The notes under the pieces are model-generated. The model did no database searches. It had not been told where the DNA came from and worked only from the letters and a program-made list of their open reading frames with translations. Positions 21,601 to 33,197 of a stretch of 64,000 nt of DNA are shown piece after piece. Numbering within the stretch: the stretch's first letter is position 1; every line of letters starts with the position of its first letter. The translations under genes were made by a program, and so were the position numbers. The stretch is from Apostichopus japonicus (lineage: Eukaryota; Echinodermata; Holothuroidea; Aspidochirotida; Stichopodidae): NCBI RefSeq assembly GCF_037975245.1, contig NC_092566.1, positions 16,837,001-16,901,000 on the forward strand. The letters run 5' to 3'.

Positions 21601-24600
21601 TATTAAAAATATATTACATTTTACGGATGGATGATCATCAAAAAGATTATGATTAAAAAATAAAACATTTGCAAAGTATCTATATACTATAATGACATCA
21701 CAGACAACACGCTGTGATCCACTTGTTGGAGTATAGTTGAAGGTTTGACCTATCAAAATAATATCGGTATAACATTCAATCAACCACATCTCCGAACTAG
21801 GACCAAGATATATAGACGATTTTTTTTTTCTTCTTTAAAATAACATGTCATTTGGAATATTCTATAGGATGAGTTTGACATTGTAGAATGTCAAACGAAT
21901 ATCTCTTTCGATTAATGATAGCATCATCAGCTTGTGACTAATTCAAATCAAATGTTTGATTTTATTTTCGTTTTATGATAATTATGATAATTAAATTATT
22001 AAACCCAAAGGACGACTGCTTGTCCACGAGTGGGGCCATTACCGTTGGGGTCTATTCAATGAATACCCGGACCCTATAGCCGATCCAGATTTTCAGCAGT
22101 CATTTTATCACTCTCCAACTACGGGCAGATTCGAGGCGACACGGTAAACTGTTTTTATTATATTATTACATTTTAATATTATATATATTTGATTTGGTTC
22201 ATATTTTTCTTTGCAACGATGGTTACATATTGAATGATGATGCAAAAAAAGATTTTGATTTTTGTTGTTGTAATTTTTGTTTTAGAAAGGGGGGTGGGGG
22301 TGGCATCTTCATTAAGTCACAAACAAACACCCGGTTTAGATCCGATTCGATCCAATCTGAATAAAAAAAAACAAAAAAAAAACCAATAGCTGAGTTTCTC
22401 GTGTACTACAACAGCCTTAATTAAAGTGTTAACAAATAGACAAGAATTATATCTTTTATATTTATTCCTTTTTTTTAAGGGGGTTGTGCAGACGAAAATT
22501 GTCGAATCTCCGGTTAAAACTTTGTTTACATTAAGAAAAAAATGCCACCAAAACAAAAGAGGGTATAAACTGAACTTCTAAAAGTGTTCAACTGACGGAG
22601 TGTTTACAATCAAATGAAATCATCAATTAGTGACTAAATTAAATTGAGTTTTAATGAAAGTATAAATTTCGCTTCGTATAAACTTTCTGGTCATTCTCTA
22701 TCAAGAGAGAAAGTTACAGCAGTGCTTTAAGGGAAACAATTTCTGACAAACTTCTTTCGACAGCTGAGCTATCAGTTCAACATGAGGTTATATTTTCCTA
22801 AATATACACCAATATCGGTACCTCAATTGGGGGGGGGGGGGTTATATTGATATAACGGGAGTGCATATAATTACTTTGTCGGCAAACGCTTTGGAAAAAA
22901 AGGTGTTATGCAAAGACCAATAAGTCAAAAGCCTATACAGCTATATTTGTTTTTGAGATTTGAATCATAAATTTATCACCAGGTTGTCATGCATGACTAT
23001 TTACTTTTAATGTTGGTTATCATAAAATTACTTGCTCTGCAAAGATTTTTATACAAGCAATCAAGTGTCAGGCGATATATATTTATAATTATATACATAG
23101 TTTTTTTATATAAATTGAAGTTGGAAGTTGTAAAATTCTTTTGATCATGTGGACTATTGCCAATTAGTTCATGAGATAAGAGGTACGTTGTTTAACTCAT
23201 TTTGATTCAATGAATAAACATTGTTTTTTTTCCTTACCATTCTTAAATATTGCCATACTTCGTTAATTTGTCCTCTTCCGTTACATTAAAATGTTTAATA
23301 AATATTGACTTTAAAGCTGTAGTTTGCTTTGTGCAGTAATTGTTTGTTTTTTGTCGATTTACCCAATATTTGTATTAATCACGTTATAATAAGTTTTAAA
23401 GTGGTTTGGCCAGGATATTCTATCTATACCTAACCATGTTCAGCACATTAAACTAGTATACATACAGTTGAATAATGTATACACCGATCATTCAATGTAA
23501 CAAAGAGATCCCATTTCATTAAAGCCACATGACTATAACATGATTTATACCGATTTCTTTATAAATTAAAGGAACTTATATTCCAACCAAATTAATGCAA
23601 ATATGAACGTTTTTGACAAACAACCGAATGCCGAATGCATTTAATAATTTCGTTTTTCTTGTGGCGAGTTTAGTGCAAGACTATAAGCGAACAGATTAAT
23701 CGTTGTATAATATGGTGCTATAACAGATCGATAGACTGAATTACATTCACGGCCCGGTTTTCATTTACGCATGCGCAGTGAACTTTCACCCTCTTTTTCT
23801 CCTCTTCTTCCTTCTTTGCCCTCCCAGGTGTTCTAGTGACTACACATCTTACAATCTTGTCTACGACGAAAAGAAATCCACATTTCGATTTTGCAATGGA
23901 AACCAAAATGTTGGGTATGAAGATGGCTGTATTAGCATACCTAGTACTTCTCAACCTAGCATCAGTGGTTCTATTATGTATGGTTACACCAGTATACCGG
24001 AGGTATATACATATATTTCTTTAAAAAAAAAGTATGTCAATTTTGCTATGATCACTATATTTCATATATTATTAAAAGTCGGTTAAATAGGGTCCAGTCG
24101 AGGGTGGGGTAGATGACGGGAGCAGGTTCAGGGGAAAAGCACGAACTTGGAGGGGCCACAGGACAATGATTTAAGTTGGGTGAACTAAAAAGTTACCTTA
24201 AAGCTTCCCAACAAAGTGCTATGTGCATTATGTCCTCCTTTAATTACATTTTTTGGAAGAAAATCATTTAAAAGAAAAAGGGACACTTTAAATTTACTAA
24301 AATGGAAAAAGAGTACTTTTTATTACTAAACAGGGGTACTTCTCATTTATGAAGAGGGGCAGTTGAGGTGGGGTTGTGGGCCGGCGGGAACACGTCCTAT
24401 GTGAACCCTTCTAAACAGCCACGTATATCTATTGCAGGTCACTCAGTTTTGTGATAACGACACATCAGATCCTAGCAACTATCACGTGACCGAAGCTCCT
24501 CATAAACACAACCGTCTCTGCGATCTCCGGAGTAACTGGGAAGTGATGAGAGAACATCCAGACTTTCAAGGTTTGCAAAAATTTGAATTATTAATTTTCA

Positions 24601-27600
24601 AAGATTGAAAAATCGCTCTTTGAAAGTACCCAGGATTCGAATGCTCCCAAAAAGAATATGCTATACAAATTGGACTCTTAAGGCCCGGTCACACTATACC
24701 GATTTTTTATCGGAATACTATCCGATTTTCCCAGAGGAATCGAAACAGCCAGTTTTTCGTGCGGGTCTTCTAGCCACAGTGATAAAGGACCTGATTTGCT
24801 ATCTGTTGAGCCATTCCGATGTGGAATAGCCCTCTCCTAACTTTTGATATTGACTCCGTTTCCTTTTATCGGATAGCTATCCGATTTCTCTTCCGATTTT
24901 TATCGTTTTCGATGTTACGTCACTTCATAATGTAGTCCGTTCCAGAACCCCTCGGATTTGGAGCAGGTATTCGAATATTCCACTGCATTCATTGCATTCA
25001 CTACCACAAACATCAATTTTCCGCCTAAAATCGGAAAAATCGGACCATATTCCGATAAAATATCGCTGTAGTGTGACCGGGCCTTAATGGAGTGAAAATG
25101 TGTCCTCTTGTTTAGACTGGATACGCTACGTTTAAAGGGGGTCACTCTTCGATAAGAGTGAAAATCACTCCTCAAAGTGCGACAATTATTGAATTCGCAC
25201 TCTTTGAAAGAATACTTAAACGTATGTTAATGAAAAAAACAAATCCCATTGTTGCATTAACAATACGGTTATACCAAAAAGTTACCATTGGGGTCCTTAC
25301 CTGTCAAACTAACCGTTCGTATTAACGCATCACATAGAAAAATAATGTTACGGGAGAGGGGGTGGGGGTGGGTGCAGTGGCGTAAGGAAGGTACTTTTGA
25401 GTGGGGGGGCGGGCTGAAGACTGATGGCCGGCCTGGGGGAGAGGTCTAAGGGATTTTTTTTGCATTTCCAGGTGGCCTCGTATGCAATTTGGTGCAATAT
25501 AGCACACTTCAACACCCACTCCATTTTGTAAATAATTTTGCATTTTCACCTGGCTTTAAAAATGCAATTTGGTGCTCCAAATGAGATTTTTTTTCTCATT
25601 TGGAAATGAAAAAGGGGTTTTCTGACTTGCGAAGCGGGGGGGGGGGGGGGGAGGCGGAATGATACTTCCGCCCCATATTTTTCACTGGGGGGGGGGCTGG
25701 CGCCCCCAGCCCCCCGGTTCCTACGCCCTTGGGTGGGTATATTCCTGTCTTTATAATGGAGGTGTTACATGCATCACGTGACGTCAAATTACTCCATATT
25801 TTGTTAACAGGAAGTGAGAGTCAACCACGTGACATCCCAGACAGCCAATTGGTCCCCGAGATTGTCGTTGCCCGAGCCAGACCTGCTCAAATGGTTCTAG
25901 TTCTAGACACGTCAGGCAGTATGAATGTAAGTTACCATACATCAATAGCGCCACCATTAATTTTCGACGAGGCAAATTTCCAGCGAGAAACATTCGATTG
26001 GTGATCCTTAATCTCACTTTATCACTATTGTAACAAACGGTGCAAGAATATGGACTCGATTTTAATTCGCGGGCGAGAATAACTGCTTTTAAGTGATCTG
26101 ATTAGGACACGTGTTGAGATTTTTCCGATTAATGACATATAGCCGCACAGTATATACGATATAATATTTAATGTATAGAGTGCACGATTTGTTTTACGTA
26201 ACGACATCGATACCGAGAGCCGACCATTTGTATAGGTACAGATGACAATTGTTGACAAAATTATTAAGAGTAAACAAAGATTTTGTAAAAAAAAAACGAA
26301 AGCATTTTTTTTGTCTCACTCGTCTTCTAGCCGCAATTGTAATATCGGCAAATGATTGTTTTAATCAATTCTATTCTTTGTGGTGCGTACAGGCAGGGAG
26401 TTGTTTCCATAACAACTCCCTGGTACAGGCATGTACCCCGCACTCCACTCTAAGATCTAGTAACATTCTTACATAGCGCCACCAATCAAACCTCTCTGAG
26501 GTCACTAGCCTCCTCATCCTTATTAGTTGTTACAGGCTATATAGCTTAGATCAGAGTGCGTACGTATAGGTGGAGACAGGTACGTGAGGTGTGTAAATTG
26601 TAAATCACCTTGGAACTGTGGTTTTCTTTTTTTCTTCAATTTTGGAATCATGGCTATACCAACAAAGAAGTTCACTTTCTTCTTCTTCTTTAATAATCGT
26701 GACAGAATTATGGCAGAATACAGAAGCAAGCCACGACAGCACAAAACTTCATAGTCACAACCTTGGTTCAGGGCACACTTCTTGGAATCGTCCATTTCTC
26801 GGACGAAGCTTTTGAGTTAAGCAACTTTACCCTTGTAGAGTCGGACAAGGTACGAAGAAATTTAGCCGGTAAAGTTCCACAATCGGCAAAGGGTAGCACC
26901 TGCATTGGTTGCGGACTGGAGAAAGCACTGGAAGTAAGTTTTATAGCAATTGATATGAAATACGATTCAACTATATTTCTACTTTTTTTGTTTGTTTGAT
27001 CCTTACAAGGTTATACCTCTCTCTGAAGTCATTATCATATCAGGAATATGGTGTAGCATACCCTGAAAGTCCCATTGAGTTATCCCTATGGAAAGCGATT
27101 CAGACTAACTTTAAGGGTAGTCTGTATAGGCCCCAAAGTATAACACGCTCTAATTGCTAGAAGTTTTCAAAAAGTACTTTCCTGGAGGTCTTTTCTCTCC
27201 AAACTGTTCTCAGACATTTTCAAAGAACACATAAGATGACTGAATGTCCCAGTGAGGAAAATTCCTCGAAGATTGTAAAAAAAAAACAGTTACAGAATTT
27301 TGACCAAAGGTGACTATATTTAAATATCTAGCATATTTGGGGCAAATACAGCACACCTTTAATTTTAAAGAGGTTAATACCTTCAGTACAAAGTATCACC
27401 CCCCCCCCCCCCACATACACACAAACTTCCCTCCCCTCCTTCTTCCTTTGAAATCTAAGGGACCCTGAACTGGTGGGGAGGGGGGTGGGGGAACACAAAT
27501 TGCTAGTAGCTATCACGTTGTTATCCATATTATACTGAATTATATCATACCTAGCCATAATAAAACAAAAACATGCAACATGATTTTCAATTTTTCCTTC

Positions 27601-30600
27601 TTATTTTGGTACGTAGATTATCGAAAGTAATAACAACAGCGCCGCTGGTGCGACCGTGTTGCTCATAACGGACGGGCAAAACACGAAATCGCCCGAGAAA
27701 CTTGAGGAAATGCAAGCATTATACCCAGAGAAGCAAGTGAAGATCAATTGCGTAGCTTTCACGAATAATGCTGATGGTATCTTGAGGAATTTATCCAGTT
27801 CAACGGGTGAGAATTTTGCTTCTCTCCTCAAAAACACCGGTGGCAAGATTATAATTTGCTATTTCTGAACAAAGTATTTGGAAGGTTCCGTATATGGATA
27901 TAGCTGGTTATGGCAGGATTTTTTAAATTTTCAAATTGTTAAACATTGATAAATTTTTAATTTTAAATTTTAAAAATTTTCAATTTTCAATTTTTCAAAT
28001 TTTAAATTTTCAAATTGTTAAACATTGATAAATTTTCAAATTGTTAAACATTGTTAAACATTGATACAAATAGCTTTTTTTAATGTAACTTTTCTAGCAA
28101 CTTTTGACTCGTTTATTTATGGTTACTCAGTATTTCTCACAATAAGATTGCAATTTACAAACTAGGATTCTATGCTAGATCTGACCAAGTAATCTGTGTC
28201 ACAATCATGAATTCAAAAACTTTAAATGTTTAAAGGATATGAGTATTGTGCTCCGTCCATAAAATGGTGGCGCCCTTCCTTAAACGTTTGGTGCTCCTTG
28301 ATCTGACCTAAAGTTCCTGGCTATGGGTCTGCTATCAGCTCGATATCAACACTGCTACAATATTAATCATATCTTCATATCTATTTTAAGTTGATGCAGG
28401 AATGTGTCGAATATGCATTACAATAATACATCAGCCATATAAATAAATATATAAATAAATTCATTTTTATTGTTGTCTTTCAACATTTGTTTATTAATTT
28501 AATTTCCAGGTGGACGTTTATTCCTGCAAACCGACGATGCAAAGTCAACAGGATTACACGATGCTTTCATTGCAACAACAATCGGATCAGGAACCAGTAA
28601 AGATCGACCAATCGAAGTATGGCATGCTAACTATATCCTACAAATTAAATATAATTTATTCCACTGATTTTAAATTGTAATCTTCACAATTAGTCGGGCT
28701 AAATGTGTCTTAGCTTCAACATTGAAACCTCCCTCTGTAAACTCATGTCTTACAAATACGTTAGAACTACAGTCTTCCCCCCCCCCCCCCCCCCCAAGAA
28801 AGTTTAACTGCACACAATCCCAACTAAAGACTTTTTTCTTTTGTTTCCTTCCCTCCTTTCAACAAAGCTATTGACGCAGTCTTTTCAGATGGACCCAGCG
28901 GAACAAAGAAGTGGGGGCGTTTTCATCGATGGAACCCTCGGGAACCGAACAACCTTTGAGTTCATGTATTTCAAGAAGAGATTGGATTCCAGTAAGATGT
29001 TAAAATGTGCCATTAGTAATTCTACTGTACAATTTTACATCTTATACTGATTATTGTATACATACGCACGCAGATCATGTGCTAATTAGTGGCTACCATC
29101 ATATTTAATCCCATTACTGTCTTTTCGCAAGGGATGGATGGAGGGGGGGGGAGGGGAGAAGTGGGTTGAAGAAGCTCATCCAAAGCAGACCCGCACCCCC
29201 CCCCCTGCCCCACGAAATGTTCGACGGAGAAGAAAAAGGATAATCTCGAAATGATTCCATATCATTTCAGTATCAATTCTTGATCGTGACGGGCGGGGGG
29301 GGGGGTGGTCGGGGAAAATTCCAATACGGGCTATTTCATAACGTTGGAACTGGAAGGGATGTGGGGGGGGGGTGGTTGAATTATAGCTTAAAACGTATTC
29401 GGCTTCAATAGAATAAACTTTACTGGCAACTGACTTATGATAGCATTTGGTACCGTGATATTATGAAAAGATCAACGCATATCAATTTTTACTTGTGGGT
29501 TTTGTTTTTAATATTTAAAGGGCTAGCTGACCTAAAATTACAACATTGAAACAATTAATTGAAATAATTAGCAAGACTTGTTTCATACTTGTTATTGCAA
29601 AGTATCCATCTCTAGACTTCGGGTACAAAATGCCCAAATTACGAGTAAAATTACGAGTACAAATCTAAGCGGTCGAGTACAGATCAAAGTAACTATGTTA
29701 TAGGTACACGTATACATTCTGCCTATGACAACTATGGTTTGTATATACATTTTTGACAGGTTTGCAAGTGATCCTCACCTCCCCGTCTGGAACTGTGTAT
29801 GATGAAAGTAGTCAGGGTTATGGGGTAGATCTCACTTTCAGTGTTTCAGCATTCAGAGTGGCTGGCATTGCAGAGGTAAGTATTTAACTACACGATTACT
29901 TTTATAATACAGATTTAGAAGTAGCTAATAGTGAAAACAATGTTTCACACGTACTTCTTCGTCATGCAAAGAATTATAAAAAAATATATTTTTTTTTATG
30001 GATTGTAATTCTCCATAATGACCCCCCCCCCACCCCTACTACCCGGCGAAATAAAAGAGAAACTTCAAAACGTATTTGGTGAAATTTCGTTACTAACTTC
30101 TTAGTACATAGTAACATCTTTCAGTGTTCATATAGCTTATGTCACGGCTTAAGTCAAGCTCGAAACACGCGATGCACGCTCCTTAAATTTATATTTGCAT
30201 GAACTTTCAACAACAAAAATGTCCATCAACATAGCCCACTTATTGAATAATCGTTTAAATGTAATATTAAACAATATCCGATAAAAGTCTTAAAGTAGAT
30301 ATATCGACAGCCCCCCAAAACAAAAAAATAAAGTGGAGAAACAGAGATATGGATATCATGCTTTACAAATGTCTTTTATAAAAGCCCGGATGGTGGTCCT
30401 ATAAGGTGACAAATCGCTTGCAAGAGGCACTAGATATCTTGGTGACCATTGTGTCGTACCCAGCTCGACATGGAGTAGAGCCTATCATTACAACAGCAGA
30501 GATGAGCGACAGCCTAACCGACGTATCCAGCCAACACCTTATAGCCTTTGCAGAGGTACGCCAGGGTTTTAGTCCGGTTGTTAACTGTAGGGTAGTAGCA

Positions 30601-33197
30601 ACCATCGAGGACCCAATCGGACAGTCAATGGAGATAGAACTACTTGACAACGGAGCAGGTAAATTATATATTTCCGCTCTCATTCGTGATGTGGTATAAG
30701 CTCCTTTCAGCCAAGCGTGTTTTTAGGTTGTTGCAAAATTGACTTATTGCTAAGGTCCCATACTAAAGAGTACTTGAGACAGTATTTCAGCAACAGCCCG
30801 CACATGGCATTGTAACCATATGTAATTAGGCGTCTTAAATTCACGTTCCTCAATAATTTTACATTCCATAACATCCACGTGGGCGTGGTGCCATTTCGGT
30901 CACTTTCAGTGTCAGTCGACATTGGTCTGCGCAACCCCCCCCCCCCCCTTCTCATATCAAACATGTGCCGGCTCCTTGATAAACCATAAAGGAACCATAA
31001 ATGACACAAAACTTATATTTATTAAATTATTGAGCAAAATAAGCTTTCACTATAGAATTAACGTGACTCAATCAGATCACTTCTATTATAACTTGTATGC
31101 TCTATCAACTGAGCCCCATTCACTCTAGACAATTTATTATGGTAATCCGTAATCAGCCGTTTCATATAGCAGGCTACACAGGAACCGTCCGTAGAGCATA
31201 TATAAGTTGATGCTTTGTATGTGCTGTATCACGTGACCTGACCGGGAGCGTTTTTTTTTCCCCAGGACGAACGTGGGTTTCAGGTTTTTCAGGAATTTAC
31301 AAATTCGTTTGAAATCAGTGTTAGGGTTTAGAAAGTGGGTTAAGGATACAGTTTCTATGGAATTGCAGGATTGTCGTTCATAATCTGGGGTCAAAACTAG
31401 GAAAAAAGATTCAGAACATGTTTTTTGAAAAAGCGTCACATGTTTGGAATCCAGGGATTTGATTGGCCGATGCCCACGTTCGTCCTGGGAAAAAAAAAAT
31501 ACGCGACCGGGGAACTGTGAATCCCGAGACACTTGTTATAGACAATTCCATCAATATTAAGTTATGACCTCCCTATTTTAACACTAGGTGCTGATATCAC
31601 GACTGGGGATGGCATTTACTCACGTTATGTCACAAAGTATGGCGGCGAAGGGTTCTATGGCATTAGAATAAGCGTTGATGACAACAACGGAACAGCTCTC
31701 ATTCTGAATCAACATGGTGCAGGGTTACCCTACTCTAGAGGCCTAGCTTACGTAGACCCGGAAGAACTGCTTGCTGGGAACCTGCCAACAGTAGGTGAGT
31801 TTAGCATGAAATGAGGTTAAGTTTATTGTTTACATGTGTGAGGGATACTTCCGGTCTATATGTGTGGTTTTTGTATTTGGTTGTTTTCTTCTTTGATGTT
31901 TACTTGTGTTCCAAGTACTCCTAAAGACGAACAAAGAATTTTTTTTTTATTATTACTATCATTTATTTGTTTTAGACGGGGAGCCTATAACTCTACCCGG
32001 TATGCCGATTGCCCCGCTTACAGGAACTCCTGCCCCTCCGTTTTCTAGGCAAACATCAGCAGGCTCAAGTAGGGTAGAATATTCCGGAGGGGATTTCCCA
32101 AGTAATTTGAACCAACCACCGTCCAAGATCAATGACCTCAGAGTGACTTCAACGTCATATTCGGATGGACATATAACGTTAGAGTTTACAGCACCTGGAA
32201 GCGATTTAGATAGCGGAACTGGTAAGCACACACATTCCATGTTCTCTTTTCATTTATGTTACTAATCAAATTGTATGCGTATTTGCATAAAATATTACGC
32301 CACATGGACACCATTTTTTTTGGGGGGGGGGGTTGGTCGAAGGGTGTGGGAGGGGCAGGGAGAATTCATTTCCGTGTAAGATCTGACATAGTAGGTTAAA
32401 TTTGTTTGCAGATTAAGGGAATTTTATTTCAAACAGATCTTTAAAGTGATTATTGAAACAACCACCGTCCAGGATCAATGACCAATGAGTGACTTTAACG
32501 GAGCAAATGTGCTCATGAATATTGATCATGTTTGAATGTTTTACTTTAAATAATAACTATCCATTCGAGGGAGTATATAGGCCTAATTTACAAAATGCCT
32601 GATATAGTCAGTTAACAATCTCTATATGAAAACGACATTGTTCTTATAACAGCTGAAAAGTACCAAATTCTCCATTCGACGTCGATAAGGAATTTACACA
32701 ACGATGGCGCTGTTGAATTGGACGAGCATGCAATCGTTGTCGGAAATTTGACAGAGCCCTCTCCCTTTGGCAAGAAAGAAAAATTAATTGTTCACTATCC
32801 CATCGACGAAGAAGATGACGCCATTACGATCAATTTTGCTATCATAGCCTTCGACGAAGTGGGAAACGAAAGTCCACTTTCTAACATTGCTACTGCTACT
32901 TTGCGTAAGTACATTCCTACAGCGTCCCCTGATGTGGATACATCAACTCACATGAAGACAACCACGGTCCCTACCGCTATAGTGGACCTCAGACCCGACC
33001 CATTACCAATTGCGGCTCTCGTTGGCGGGGTACTCGGTGCCACTTTGTTCTTCCTGTTGATTGCATTGTTCGGCTTCATGTTGCAGAAGATTATTGTAAA
33101 CAAGAAAGGAAAACCCGACAACTTCCATGAAGAAAAATCCCCTCATCATCAGAACAAGGGTTATGATAACGGCATTCATGGACATGAAACTGCTTAA
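18637..33197 (+). CDS. CLCA-type protein CLCA-A (calcium-activated chloride channel regulator family), complete, 1031 aa
   Basis: Fifteen exons join in frame: 18637-18828, 20668-20977, 22011-22143, 23828-24002, 24438-24570, 25811-25926, 26706-26933, 27617-27806, 28510-28616, 28868-28991, 29760-29875, 30385-30658, 31588-31794, 31976-32221, 32653-33197. Domains: signal peptide (residues 1-29); CLCA N-terminal domain with MFIDASPYLYEATKRR and [15 protein letters not shown]; zincin motif HEWGH (173-177) followed by WGLFNEY; Cys-rich segment; VWA domain from about 340 with metal-site DTSGS (347-351) and LLITDGQNTKS; a beta-rich segment with EVRQGFSP; fibronectin-like stretch; membrane helix about 969-993 and a short basic, His-rich tail. 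Mammalian CLCAs are secreted or membrane-tethered self-cleaving metalloproteases that modulate the channel TMEM16A; the same biochemistry here is inferred. The third zinc-ligand position, Asp as I recall it in mammals, is Asn184. Start is the first of two adjacent ATGs. Length is normal to slightly long. Confidence 0.94.
19010..20375. repeat. Cluster of degenerate GC-richer repeats in CLCA-A intron 1
   Basis: At least four degenerate blocks, some inverted, share motifs such as 'actgcccgact', 'cgaccgtcgttaagttga' (19058), 'cgacggtcgggttgagtt' (19940), 'gcgacggtcaagttaagtcg' (19373) and 'cagtgtgcg'. The sequence is clearly GC-richer than the surrounding intron. Probably several old copies of one short palindromic element. 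No coding potential. Confidence 0.5.
24682..25083. mobile_element. TTAA-flanked inverted-repeat element, 402 bp
   Basis: Imperfect terminal inverted repeats of about 50 bp begin GGCCCGGTCACACTA and contain 'ttatcggaata'. They are flanked on both sides by TTAA (24678-24681 and 25084-25087). No transposase. TTAA duplication fits piggyBac or Kolobok; reading the duplication as TTA/TAA would fit PIF/Harbinger. It lies in intron 5 of CLCA-A. Confidence 0.8.
25375..25731. mobile_element. Nonautonomous hAT-type element, 357 bp
   Basis: The left end CAGTGGCGTAAGGAAGG and the right end (complement CAAGGGCGTAGGAACC) are imperfect inverted repeats. They are flanked by GGTGGGTG (25367-25374) and GGTGGGTA (25732-25739), an 8-bp duplication with one change. 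Interior is G/C-run-rich without coding. It lies in intron 5 of CLCA-A, about 80 bp from exon 6. Confidence 0.75.
26394..26422. repeat. 29-bp perfect palindrome with flanking 7-bp direct repeat
   Basis: CAGGGAGTTGTT, loop TCCAT, AACAACTCCCTG: a perfect 12-bp stem. GTACAGG directly flanks both sides. It looks like a minimal mobile-element footprint or a hAT-like solo palindrome. In intron 6 of CLCA-A. Confidence 0.75.
27209..27360. repeat. dispersed repeat, copy 2
   Basis: Closely similar to 1-155, with a poly-A expansion at about 27278. It lies in intron 7 of CLCA-A. Confidence 0.75.
27915..28085. repeat. AT-only simple tandem region
   Basis: Internally repetitive 'caaattgttaaacattgata' and 'aattttaaatttt' blocks, in intron 8 of CLCA-A. 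No function suggested. Confidence 0.8.
31040..31130 (-). repeat. Degenerate tRNA-like sequence
   Basis: On the minus strand 'ggggctcagttgatagagc' resembles a tRNA D-arm/A-box, with a poor B-box-like 'gatctgattgagtc' downstream. No complete cloverleaf. Likely a tRNA or SINE relic in intron 12 of CLCA-A. Confidence 0.35.
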
